Source: JAJPKE01 sp052143275
Lineage (GTDB): Bacteria > Chloroflexota > Ktedonobacteria > Ktedonobacterales > JADMIN01
NCBI GenBank assembly: GCA_052143275.1
Contig: JBKQTH010000176.1
Span: 1-6,959 of the forward strand
Length of the DNA stretch: 6,959 bases
Direction: 5' to 3'
In this document: piece after piece, positions 1 to 5,520 of the stretch
Numbering within the stretch: position 1 is the stretch's first letter
Layout: each line of letters begins with the position of its first letter
The notes under the pieces: generated by a model
Told to the model about the DNA's origin: nothing
What the model saw: the letters and a program-made list of their open reading frames with translations, nothing else
Databases searched by the model: none
Made by a program: the position numbers and the translations under genes

Positions 1-10
1 TACTCATCAT
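1..10 (-). CDS. 5' end of an unidentified gene running off the left edge
   Basis: On the minus strand the sequence reads AAAGGAG (14-20 region), then two consecutive ATG codons at 10-8 and 7-5, then AGT A at the edge, so the product would begin Met-Met-Ser or Met-Ser. The Shine-Dalgarno is strong; its spacing is about 4 nt to the first ATG and about 7 nt to the second, so the second fits better. Only three codons are inside the window and the product cannot be named. It lies about 100 bp downstream of the DUF4386 gene on the same strand and may share its transcript. It could also be a chance RBS-like site. Confidence 0.35.
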
Positions 11-126
11 CCTACTCCTTTAGGCGAACGTTTCTGGTAGTGACGCGCCAACTCGACGTCCGCAACCAAGCGCACCATGCCAGGATCATCACGTTGCCGT
101 AGGAGCTGCTTATATTGTCTTGCCAA
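7..126 (-). CDS. possible small ORF with uncertain start, overlapping its neighbours
   Basis: A minus-strand frame is open from just after a TAA at 165-163 to a TGA at 9-7. The later part encodes a Leu/Arg-rich, helix-like stretch (LARQYKQLLRQRDDP) followed by MVRLVADVELARHYQKRS. Its stop overlaps the ATG at 10-8 in the ATGA arrangement typical of translationally coupled genes. Possible starts are TTG at 126 (39 codons, overlapping the end of the DUF4386 gene by 17 bp) or ATG at 78 (23 codons); neither has a good Shine-Dalgarno. I do not recognise a family. It could be a small real protein, a gene remnant or a chance frame; the protein-like composition and the ATGA junction are the only support. 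Confidence 0.2.
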   Translation of the reverse strand: MARQYKQLLRQRDDPGMVRLVADVELARHYQKRSPKGVG

Positions 127-811
127 ATCCCGCAGCGATCGCAGTTGGGTTGAATCCTGTAATTATCAGCCATACTGCCAAAACTATTTCTTGCACGGCT
201 ATTGGAAGATTCAAAACGACCTGGGTCGTCGACATATAACTGGTGACACCGAACAGAACGAGCATGGCTGCTACTAAGCCCAATAGGACACCAGCAATTC
301 CCCAACCTGATAACCATCGCGGAATGAGTTTTGACTGGTAAAATACCAAATAATACATCAAACCACCCAGGTAAAAAGCGAATATCGCAGTGAGGCTTGC
401 CCAATTCGGTTCTGCAAGTAACACCGTGCCTATGGTGTGAAAATACGCTACATCCGGAGCTCCAGCTTTCACAAATGCTTGACTTAATGTCACTAGTAAG
501 AGTACGCCGATGACCCCAACTATATACAGCATGCCCTCGATAATTCTGAAACCGACAGATCCAAGAGCTAGACCTTCGTTGAATCGTCTTAAAATTGGAT
601 ACAGCGAAATGGCAATACCAGCAGATGACAAGCCCCCGATGAGCGAAAACAGCGCTCCGAGCATGACCTGGTTTTCATTGGCAGCAATCTTCACGAGATA
701 ATCGGGACTCTGCAGAATAGGATTCAAAAAAACGGTACTCAGCAGGCTTGCAGCCGTCGCAATGATGAACAATACTCCCGCGGTTATGGCGGTCTTCTTA
801 GCCGAATTCAT
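110..811 (-). CDS. DUF4386-family integral membrane protein
   Basis: The product is 233 residues. The start at 811 has AGGAGG (817-822) five bases upstream; the same frame stays open much further upstream, but that part overlaps the preceding gene and is not used. About six hydrophobic segments are visible, near residues 8-27, 49-71, 91-113, 135-157, 169-190 and 204-219. The YPILRRFNEGLALGSVGFRI segment (71-90) and the ending LAVWLIITGFN (211-221) are typical of DUF4386, an uncharacterised membrane family common in soil bacteria, and the length of about 230 residues fits. It is predicted to sit in the cytoplasmic membrane; no enzymatic motif is seen and the function is unknown. It lies 82 bp downstream of the Ddn-like gene on the same strand and may be co-transcribed with it. 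Its base composition is visibly more AT-rich than the genes to the right. Confidence 0.88.
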   Translation of the reverse strand: MNSAKKTAITAGVLFIIATAASLLSTVFLNPILQSPDYLVKIAANENQVMLGALFSLIGGLSSAGIAISLYPILRRFNEGLALGSVGFRIIEGMLYIVGVIGVLLLVTLSQAFVKAGAPDVAYFHTIGTVLLAEPNWASLTAIFAFYLGGLMYYLVFYQSKLIPRWLSGWGIAGVLLGLVAAMLVLFGVTSYMSTTQVVLNLPIAVQEIVLAVWLIITGFNPTAIAAGFGKTI

Positions 812-893
812 GTCTTTCCTCCTGCCGTATTGTCGATACGTTCCGCAGTGATTACGACACATTGTTTTTTTGAACTGAGCTATTAGTATTTGG

Positions 894-1499
894 TTACCCG
901 GACCCCAGGACGGGAACGAGACGCACGAGAGGAATGGCGCGACTAGTTGCCTCTTGATACCTCGCGTACGTGGGCGCGACTCGCAGGAGATGTGGCCAGA
1001 AGGCGGCCGCCTCCTCAGCTGATAACTCCTCAGCGTAGACCGTCTGTGTGCGGTCCATGACTTGGACTCGCGCTGTCGGGCTGGCCAACAGGTTGTAGAA
1101 CCAGCCAGGATGAGAGGACCGGCCACTGTTGGCAGCGGCAACGACCATGTCCGCGCCCACTGGGAAGTACTGGAGCACGGTAGTCCGCGTCTTTCCCGAC
1201 TTGCGCCCACGTGTAGTGAGAATCAGCACGTTCACCTTCCAGAGCTCCGCAATACGGCCACCGGTCAGGCGATACAGACCTATAGCAAGGCCTGCCAGCC
1301 TTTTATCCAACTCGTAATTCAGATGCAGAGCAATCCTATCTTTGAGCCGGAGACCCTTCCACGATTTCTTGCCGCGACTTCTCAACTTCCCACGTGGCTC
1401 GTGCACAACTGGAGAGGTAAGCAGCAACGCAACCACCGATAGAATGACAACGACTACCCCCAAAGCCAACATCCAGCGCCGCAAGATTAGACTCTTCAT
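894..1499 (-). CDS. membrane-anchored Ddn/nitroreductase-family (deazaflavin F420-type) protein
   Basis: The product is 201 residues. The start at 1499 follows AAAAAGGAG with about 7 nt spacing; the frame extends 20 codons further upstream but without an RBS. Residues 10-32 form a single hydrophobic anchor (LALGVVVVILSVVALLL), followed by a basic stretch (36-53) expected to face the cytoplasm. The body carries the family signatures: LTTRGRKSGKTRTTVL (94-109), and NSGRSSHPGWFYNLLASP (124-141), which matches the family pattern of a small/polar run followed by P-x-W-x-x-N-L-x-A-x-P. In this family (PF04075) the split-barrel fold binds coenzyme F420 and reduces quinones or nitro compounds, as in mycobacterial Ddn. 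An N-terminal membrane helix would place it near membrane quinones. The F420 assignment is by family only; some members use other flavins or are uncharacterised. The gene is followed by DUF4386 at 82 bp and preceded by a 227-bp gap. Confidence 0.85.
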   Translation of the reverse strand: MKSLILRRWMLALGVVVVILSVVALLLTSPVVHEPRGKLRSRGKKSWKGLRLKDRIALHLNYELDKRLAGLAIGLYRLTGGRIAELWKVNVLILTTRGRKSGKTRTTVLQYFPVGADMVVAAANSGRSSHPGWFYNLLASPTARVQVMDRTQTVYAEELSAEEAAAFWPHLLRVAPTYARYQEATSRAIPLVRLVPVLGSG

Positions 1500-1595
1500 G
1501 ACACTCTCCTTTTTGGCGTAACAACACGTTGGGCTGCTAGCCATAGGGTCTTCCGGCACACATACCTTGGCTCACGAAGATCACAGTTTCCGCAC

Positions 1596-1605
1596 GCCGT
1601 ACGGC
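1596..1605. promoter_or_regulatory. perfect 10-bp palindrome upstream of the Ddn-like gene
   Basis: GCCGTACGGC is a perfect palindrome about 97 bp upstream of the start at 1499, within the 227-bp gap before the Ddn-like gene. A GCACGGCTCC segment resembling one half recurs about 30 bp away (near 1635-1644). It could be a regulator binding site, but a short GC-rich palindrome can occur by chance and no clear -35/-10 pair is seen beside it. A second short stem, GCCAC/GTGGC with a TTC loop (1657-1669), lies in the same gap. Nothing else in 1500-1726 looks coding. Confidence 0.2.
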
Positions 1606-1726
1606 TCTTTCGACACAGAGAGGTCACAAGCGGCGCACGGCTCCTTGGCAGCCGGTGCCACTTCGTGGCTCTTCCCACGGGATGCATAACGAGGTGTAAG
1701 TAAACAGGGCTAGAGGAAACTCTTGC

Positions 1727-2050
1727 TCATGTTCTTGATTGCTGGAGAAACGTCCTGACATGTAGGCACAATGCCAAACCGAGCAGCAGCAATTGGATCA
1801 GAACGAGACGAGAAGCAAGAAAGCGTAGCAAGTAGAGGTTGGTCACCGACCCGCTCGCCGCTCCAAGGTTCTCCGCTAGTCTAGTCAGAGGGCAGCGACA
1901 TCGGTTCCCCACAAAGATAAGAGTCTCGCCTCCGACGACTGCGGCAGCAATCGCCGTTCGTCTGTCCTCCCTCCCCTTCAGTCCTGCGTAGGTGAGGTAC
2001 CCCATACAGGACTCGATGGAAAAGTAGAGAAGCGAATGTAGGGCTTTCAC
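1727..2050 (-). CDS. small uncharacterised membrane protein, start uncertain
   Basis: From the GTG at 2050 the frame encodes 107 residues. Three hydrophobic stretches are visible: about 5-23 (HSLLYFSIESCMGYLTYAG), 33-48 (AIAAAVVGGETLIFVG) and 83-99 (LVLIQLLLLGLALCLHV). Between the last two lies GNRCRCPLTRLAENLGAASG and then SVTNLYL, which I recall as the conserved core of an unnamed family of small bacterial membrane proteins; function unknown. The start is a problem. No ATG exists in frame between the upstream TGA and residue 16. The GTG has no good Shine-Dalgarno, whereas a CTG at 2059 has AGAAGGG five bases before it. The in-frame sequence upstream (RRAVLVGVKALHS) also looks protein-like, so the original start may have been lost or may be non-standard. 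The gene lies on the same strand between the methyltransferase and Ddn-like genes, with about 200-bp gaps on both sides. Confidence 0.6.
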   Translation of the reverse strand: MKALHSLLYFSIESCMGYLTYAGLKGREDRRTAIAAAVVGGETLIFVGNRCRCPLTRLAENLGAASGSVTNLYLLRFLASRLVLIQLLLLGLALCLHVRTFLQQSRT

Positions 2051-2099
2051 ACCGACCAGTACTGCCCTTCTCGAGGAGGGTGAAAGAGATGTGAAAGCC
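2042..2099. repeat. 10-bp inverted repeat around the start of the small membrane gene
   Basis: GGCTTTCACA (2042-2051) is exactly inverted as TGTGAAAGCC (2090-2099) with 38 bp between. A third TGAAAG lies at 2081-2086. The left arm includes the putative GTG start of the small membrane protein gene and the right arm lies upstream of it. It could be a looping or dimer operator or a weak RNA stem; chance is possible at this length. Confidence 0.25.
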
Positions 2100-2159
2100 T
2101 CACAACCTCAGCTACCTGGCTGAGCTGAACATCACACCGTCATCACACGTGCCACCATC

Positions 2160-2178
2160 AGAGACGGCTTCCGTCTCT
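2160..2178. terminator. 8-bp stem with 3-nt loop downstream of the methyltransferase
   Basis: AGAGACGG (2160-2167) and CCGTCTCT (2171-2178) are perfectly complementary around a CTT loop. The hairpin sits about 70 bp past the stop of the methyltransferase gene (minus strand) and upstream of the small membrane gene. Neither strand has a T tract after it, so it is not a classical intrinsic terminator; it may be a weak terminator, a 3' end stabiliser or a regulatory dyad. The rest of 2051-2247 shows no coding signal. Confidence 0.35.
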
Positions 2179-2247
2179 CTTGTGCGTATGTCTCCCTCAC
2201 ACCAGAACGTATCCTCGTCAGGTAGTGGTGATTACGTGATCGATGAT

Positions 2248-2850
2248 CTAGCGACGGCGTAGGGCATAGAACGTGGCTTCCCGGTTGCCACCTTTCCCCA
2301 TGCCCCGTTTTTGTGCCTCTTCCACGGTAAAGTCGGCGCCAAAGCGATCGCTGACCTCGGTTTCGGCCATCGACGGCGCACCAGGTACCAGGAAGAGACG
2401 GCCGCCACTGTAGGCCCAGAGCAAGAATAGCCCACCCGGTCGCAGCACCCGCGCGAGTTCTTGCACGTACGCCTGGCGCCGGTTCGTGGGCAACGCGTGA
2501 TAACAGCCCAGATCGTACGCCAGATCGAATGGGCCGTGCACTCCGTTGGCGGCCAAGCGCGACACATCGCCTTCCACAAAGGTTACTCCGGCTATGCCGG
2601 CCGCTTTGGCTCGCGCGGCGGCGATGGCGACCGACGAGAAGTCTACCCCGACGACCTGCCAGCCCTCCTGCGCCAGGGCAATCGCCATGCTGCCCGTACC
2701 ACAGCCTAGATCGAGCGCGCGGCTCGTCGGTGAGGTGTGCACGCTCTCGATGAGTTGCTGCACATCGTTGGGGATGCTGGCTGTGTTGCTATCCCAGCGG
2801 GTAGCTCCGCGACGATAGATTTGATTGTACATCCATTGCTGCCAGTTCAT
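2248..2850 (-). CDS. class I SAM-dependent methyltransferase
   Basis: The product is 200 residues. The start at 2850 has AAGGAGA about six bases upstream. The Rossmann-fold methyltransferase motifs appear in order: motif I ALDLGCGTG (45-53) for S-adenosylmethionine, VVGVDFS with the acidic Asp70 that would bind the ribose, GDVSRL with Asp95 near the adenine, FDLAYDLGCYHALP (108-121) in the motif IV position, and RVLRPGGLFLL (134-144). It belongs to the broad Methyltransf_11/25 type, and its length is usual for that type. The substrate cannot be read from sequence; small molecules are usual for this group. It is divergent from marR across a 134-bp gap that contains a strong dyad, so it is probably controlled by that MarR protein. 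A role in methylating a toxic or signalling small molecule is inference. Confidence 0.9.
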   Translation of the reverse strand: MNWQQWMYNQIYRRGATRWDSNTASIPNDVQQLIESVHTSPTSRALDLGCGTGSMAIALAQEGWQVVGVDFSSVAIAAARAKAAGIAGVTFVEGDVSRLAANGVHGPFDLAYDLGCYHALPTNRRQAYVQELARVLRPGGLFLLWAYSGGRLFLVPGAPSMAETEVSDRFGADFTVEEAQKRGMGKGGNREATFYALRRR

Positions 2851-2898
2851 ACGTGTTCTCCTTCTCTGTGTGACCCACGCCTGTTGATCTCGTAAAGT

Positions 2899-2939
2899 AG
2901 CTTACCATATTGACATTATAATTGTCAATATGGTAAGCT
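2899..2939. promoter_or_regulatory. MarR operator candidate: perfect 17-bp inverted repeat
   Basis: AGCTTACCATATTGACA (2899-2915) is exactly inverted as TGTCAATATGGTAAGCT (2923-2939) around TTATAAT (2916-2922), with the centre at 2919. The core TTGACA-N7-TGTCAA is a 19-bp dyad, close to the usual size of a MarR-family operator; the outer parts of the arms could hold a second dimer. The site lies between the divergent methyltransferase and marR genes, about 46 bp from the marR start and 49 bp from the methyltransferase start. MarR proteins usually repress their own gene and a divergent neighbour from such sites, so autoregulation of both directions is the natural reading. Binding itself is inference; the symmetry is directly seen. 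Confidence 0.85.
2899..2939. promoter_or_regulatory. divergent sigma70-type promoters inside the operator
   Basis: Because of the dyad, both strands carry the consensus -35 hexamer TTGACA: 2910-2915 on plus and 2928-2923 on minus. Each is followed 18 bp later by a weak -10, TAAGCT (2934-2939 on plus, 2904-2899 on minus). The centre also holds perfect TATAAT on both strands (2917-2922 plus, 2920-2915 minus), but these have only weak -35 partners. Either pairing gives leaders of roughly 35-55 nt to the two start codons. A protein bound to the dyad would cover both promoters. Which pairing is used cannot be decided by reading. Confidence 0.6.
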
Positions 2940-2984
2940 GGTTGTGGTGATACAGAAGTCACCCCAGTACAAGAAGGAGAAAAG

Positions 2985-3518
2985 ATGAATAACGAGGACG
3001 CGACTCTTTCTGAACGGTTCACTGCCGTGGAAGACGTGTTCGATCAGACCGTCAGCTTGTTTCATCTGCTACGAGCGCTGGCCGAGCAAGTCCACGAACA
3101 AGGGGAATTGACATCTGGGCTCCGGGGTATCCTGCGCGGGCTGGATCAGCTCGGCCCGCAAACCGTGCCGCAAATGGCCCGTGCTCGCCCGGTCTCGCGC
3201 CAACATATCCAGGTACTGGTAAATCAACTCGAGACTGATGGGCTGGTGGAGTTGGTAGACAATATCGCGCACAAGCGCTCGCGCCTCGTCCGACTGACGC
3301 CGAAAGGGAAAGCCTACCTGGAAGCGATGTACCGGCGCGAGTACGATTTGTATGCCACGCTGGCACTTGATGTTCCCGAAGAAGCGCTTCGCGGGGCGGC
3401 GGATGTCCTGCATTCCCTGCACGAAGCCCTGCAACAGCTACTGCTCCGCCTCACCCGCGACAGCGAGCAACAAGCAAAATCGCCACAGGGCGAAGCTGCG
3501 GAGAGCGACGAACCGTGA
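2985..3518 (+). CDS. MarR-family winged-helix transcriptional regulator
   Basis: The product is 177 residues; the ATG at 2985 has AAGGAG five bases upstream. A helical dimerisation region (about 15-40) is followed by the winged helix-turn-helix: LTSGLRGILRGLDQLGPQTVPQMAR (42-66 region), the recognition helix around PVSRQHIQVLVNQLETDGLV (69-88) and the wing VDNIAHKRSRLVRLTPKG (91-108), including the Arg and the RLTPKG end typical of MarR. The C-terminal helices (116-157) close the dimer and a short charged tail follows. MarR proteins are cytoplasmic dimeric repressors released by small ligands or oxidants. This protein has no cysteine, so direct thiol sensing is unlikely. It is the first gene of the plus-strand operon and is divergent from the methyltransferase across the dyad, its likely binding site. 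Confidence 0.93.
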   Translation: MNNEDATLSERFTAVEDVFDQTVSLFHLLRALAEQVHEQGELTSGLRGILRGLDQLGPQTVPQMARARPVSRQHIQVLVNQLETDGLVELVDNIAHKRSRLVRLTPKGKAYLEAMYRREYDLYATLALDVPEEALRGAADVLHSLHEALQQLLLRLTRDSEQQAKSPQGEAAESDEP

Positions 3519-3619
3519 GGCATGCGTCCAAGCAGCCAGTCGTCGTGCCCCAGCATCAGGTCGGAACGTGTCTGGTCCGTTTCGGCGGCAAACCAACTAC
3601 GCACAAAGGAGGGAACAGT

Positions 3620-4135
3620 ATGTCTACCTCGGTGACAGCGGTAGCAGCAGCAAAAGGAGGTGGCAAAGTCTCACGAAACGTACTCTTGCAGAGAGTCCAG
3701 CCAGGCCTTGCTGGACTCATGGACGGTTCGGTTTCCACTCTGGCTCCTATTTTCGCGACCGCCTTTGCTACCCGCCAGCCATTTTTCGCGTTTCTCGTTG
3801 GGATGGCGACGGCGATCGGCGCCGGGATCAGTATGGCCTTCTCTGAGGCTCTTTCCGATAATGGTGTGCTCACCGGACGGGGCAATCCGATCGTGCGCGG
3901 CAGCATTACCGACGGGATGACGTTTTTGGGCGGATCGATGCATACCCTGCCGTTCCTCATCCCCAACCTTCAGCTCGCCTTGCTGGTAGCCTACATCGTG
4001 GTCGCGGTCGAACTGCTCATCATTGCGACGATTCGCCAGCGCTTCTTCGGCACCAAACGGTGGCTCTCAGTACTTCAAGTCGTCGGTGGCGGCGCGCTCG
4101 TCTTCGCAGCTGCCTGGATTTTTGGACACGCATGA
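3620..4135 (+). CDS. short VIT1/CCC1-family membrane transporter-like protein
   Basis: The product is 171 residues from the ATG at 3620, which has AAAGGAGGG six bases upstream. The frame is open back to a GTG overlapping the marR stop, but that extension looks non-protein-like and lacks an RBS. GLMDGSVSTLAP (32-43) and GAGISMAFSEALS (67-79) match the first two helices of vacuolar iron transporter (VIT/CCC1) proteins, keeping the Asp (35), Met (72) and Glu (76) of the ion path region. Further helices are at about 98-114, 117-135 and 150-168. The usual acidic cytoplasmic metal-binding insertion between helices 2 and 3 is absent; only about 15 residues link them, which explains the length versus about 230 for canonical members. 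The family exports Fe2+ or Mn2+ to a vacuole or out of the cell; transport of metal here is unproven. It lies 101 bp after marR and its stop abuts the RBS of the glycosyltransferase, so the two are probably co-translated. Confidence 0.82.
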   Translation: MSTSVTAVAAAKGGGKVSRNVLLQRVQPGLAGLMDGSVSTLAPIFATAFATRQPFFAFLVGMATAIGAGISMAFSEALSDNGVLTGRGNPIVRGSITDGMTFLGGSMHTLPFLIPNLQLALLVAYIVVAVELLIIATIRQRFFGTKRWLSVLQVVGGGALVFAAAWIFGHA

Positions 4136-4148
4136 GGAGGAAAACACT

Positions 4149-5285
4149 ATGGCACGGTTTGTATTCGTTACCTGGAACGGCGGCGGCAATCTCACCCCCG
4201 CGCTCGGCATTGCCCGTGTGCTCGCCGAGCACCAACACACGGTCACCTTCTTGGGCGAGGAGACGCAACGGCAACGAGTTGAGGCAGCGGGTCTCGCCTT
4301 TACCGCCTATTCACCGCGCGGTGCTGGGGACAGCGGAGCACCTACCACGCCGCTTGAGCGCCAGCGTCAATTGATACGCGACTTCTGGATGAATACGGCT
4401 CTCGCGGATGATCTGCTGACCGTGCTCGCGCGCGAGCCAGCGGACATGGTCGTGGTAGATTGTATGCTCGCCGGCGTCCTGGCCAACTCGGCTCGTTTCG
4501 GCGCGCCCGCCGCGGTGCTCGTCCATTCGCTGTACGGGCCGGTTCTGCCGATGCGGGACCTGTTGGTCATGATGGGTAATCAGCTACGGGTGGAGGCGGG
4601 GCTTCCCGCACTCGATCCAGCTACCGTACAGTGGGAGCACAAGGATCTGGTGCTGGTGACCACCCTGCGCGAGTTTGACGGCGTGACCGAATCCGCGCCC
4701 AATGTCCGCTATGTGGGTCCGGTCTTGGACCCGCAGCCCACGTCAACCGACTGGCGTCTCCCCTGGGAGAGTGATGACCCGCGGCCACTGGTGCTCGCCA
4801 GCTTCAGCATGATGCCGGGGCAGACGTCACCAGCCAAGCTGAACCTGGTGCTTGACGCGCTCCAGAGTCTACCGCTCAGGGTTGTGCTGACGACCGGCAC
4901 AGTCCCTCCAGAGACCCTGACACCTCCGGCGAATGCCGCCGTGTTGAGCTACATCCCGCACGCGGCCATCCTGCCATACACCGCCCTCGAGATCAACCAT
5001 GGGGGCCACGGAAGCGTGATGGCCGCACTGGCCCAGGGAGTGCCCCTGGTATGTATGCCGGGCCTCGGTGCGGACCAGGACCTTGTTGCTGGGCGGGTGT
5101 CAGCGCTGGGCGTGGGCAAAGCCATTTCCAGCCAGGCAACGGCGATCGAGCTGCGAAGTGCCGTAGAGGAGGTGCTGGCCGCCCCGGCATATCGTACCGC
5201 AGCCGGGCACCTGGCCACGTTAATCGCCCAGCAAGATGGGGCCACCGGCGGCGCGTCCGCTCTGGAGGCCTGCATTCGCGCCTGA
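4149..5285 (+). CDS. GT1-family glycosyltransferase, MGT-like (GT-B fold)
   Basis: The product is 378 residues, cytoplasmic. The start at 4149 has AGGAGG (4135-4140) eight bases upstream, the first base of which is the last base of the transporter stop. The N-terminal acceptor domain opens with FVFVTWNGGGNLTPALGIARVLAEHQHTV (4-32) and the C-terminal donor domain has VLSYIPHAAILPYTALEI (265-282), HGGHGSVMAAL (284-294), GVPLVCMP (297-304) and ADQD (308-311), the nucleotide-sugar binding pattern of GT1 enzymes that glycosylate macrolides, flavonoids and similar acceptors. At the place of the usual catalytic His (G-H-x-x-P) this protein has Asn14 (G-N-L-T-P); some bacterial members with a GGGN start share this, so it may be a subfamily trait. 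The acceptor and sugar are unknown. As third gene of the MarR operon it may modify the compound the regulator senses (inference). Confidence 0.9.
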   Translation: MARFVFVTWNGGGNLTPALGIARVLAEHQHTVTFLGEETQRQRVEAAGLAFTAYSPRGAGDSGAPTTPLERQRQLIRDFWMNTALADDLLTVLAREPADMVVVDCMLAGVLANSARFGAPAAVLVHSLYGPVLPMRDLLVMMGNQLRVEAGLPALDPATVQWEHKDLVLVTTLREFDGVTESAPNVRYVGPVLDPQPTSTDWRLPWESDDPRPLVLASFSMMPGQTSPAKLNLVLDALQSLPLRVVLTTGTVPPETLTPPANAAVLSYIPHAAILPYTALEINHGGHGSVMAALAQGVPLVCMPGLGADQDLVAGRVSALGVGKAISSQATAIELRSAVEEVLAAPAYRTAAGHLATLIAQQDGATGGASALEACIRA

Positions 5286-5467
5286 GGAATAGATGTAACC
5301 TTTCGCATGCCTCCTGCACTTCATAGGTAGCACAACTGTGCTGGTGAAATTCTCGAAAACTGAGTTGTATCTCCCATGATGGATGATCACACTGCTCAGC
5401 TCTGGGAGGTGGGCAGCGGGCAACAAGGTACAGGCGCTTGTGCTGAACGGCTACAGGCATATAGTGG
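5286..5467. other. convergent intergenic region without a clear terminator
   Basis: The two glycosyltransferase genes converge here. A short stem AGCAC/GTGCT (5329-5342) lies about 45 bp after the plus-strand stop, without a T tract. No gene, repeat family or promoter is evident in the rest; short frames on both strands look non-coding. Confidence 0.5.
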
Positions 5468-5520
5468 CTACTGTGGACAGCGACGTGCGGCTCTGTCTGT
5501 CCTCCAGCTGTCCACATAGC
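5467..5520. repeat. inverted repeat over the stop codon of the minus-strand glycosyltransferase
   Basis: GCTACTGTGGACAGC (5467-5481) pairs with GCTGTCCACATAGC (5507-5520) as a 14-bp stem with one bulged base (C5471) and a 25-nt loop; ten consecutive pairs are perfect (5472-5481 with 5507-5516). It spans the last 17 codons and the TAG of the minus-strand gene. Without a T run it is not a standard terminator, but it might end or protect the convergent transcripts. Confidence 0.4.

Noticed and set aside
812..1210. N-terminal extension of the DUF4386 frame to 366 residues
   Set aside because: It overlaps the well-supported Ddn-like gene in another frame, is not hydrophobic like the rest, and a strong AGGAGG precedes the ATG at 811.
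2071..2093. Plus-strand GAGGAGG followed by a minimal ORF (GTG AAA GAG ATG TGA)
   Set aside because: Although RBS-like, it encodes only four codons with no downstream gene on that strand to regulate.
2899..2939. Terminal inverted repeats of a miniature mobile element
   Set aside because: The arms are only 7 bp apart with no target-site duplication around them; position and promoter hexamers fit an operator better.
3108..3116. TTGACAT inside the marR coding sequence as a second operator
   Set aside because: Only a half-site is present with no inverted partner and it lies in conserved coding sequence.
3515..3619. GTG start overlapping the marR stop (GTGA) for the VIT-like protein
   Set aside because: The overlap looks like translational coupling, but the 35 extra residues resemble nothing in the family and a strong AAAGGAGGG stands directly before the ATG at 3620.
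4023..4148. Upstream extension of the MGT-like glycosyltransferase frame
   Set aside because: It lies inside the VIT-like gene in another frame; the GT-B N-terminus begins exactly at the ATG at 4149 with its own RBS.
5329..5342. Terminator for the plus-strand operon
   Set aside because: The stem has only five to six pairs and no T tract follows, so it is too weak to call.
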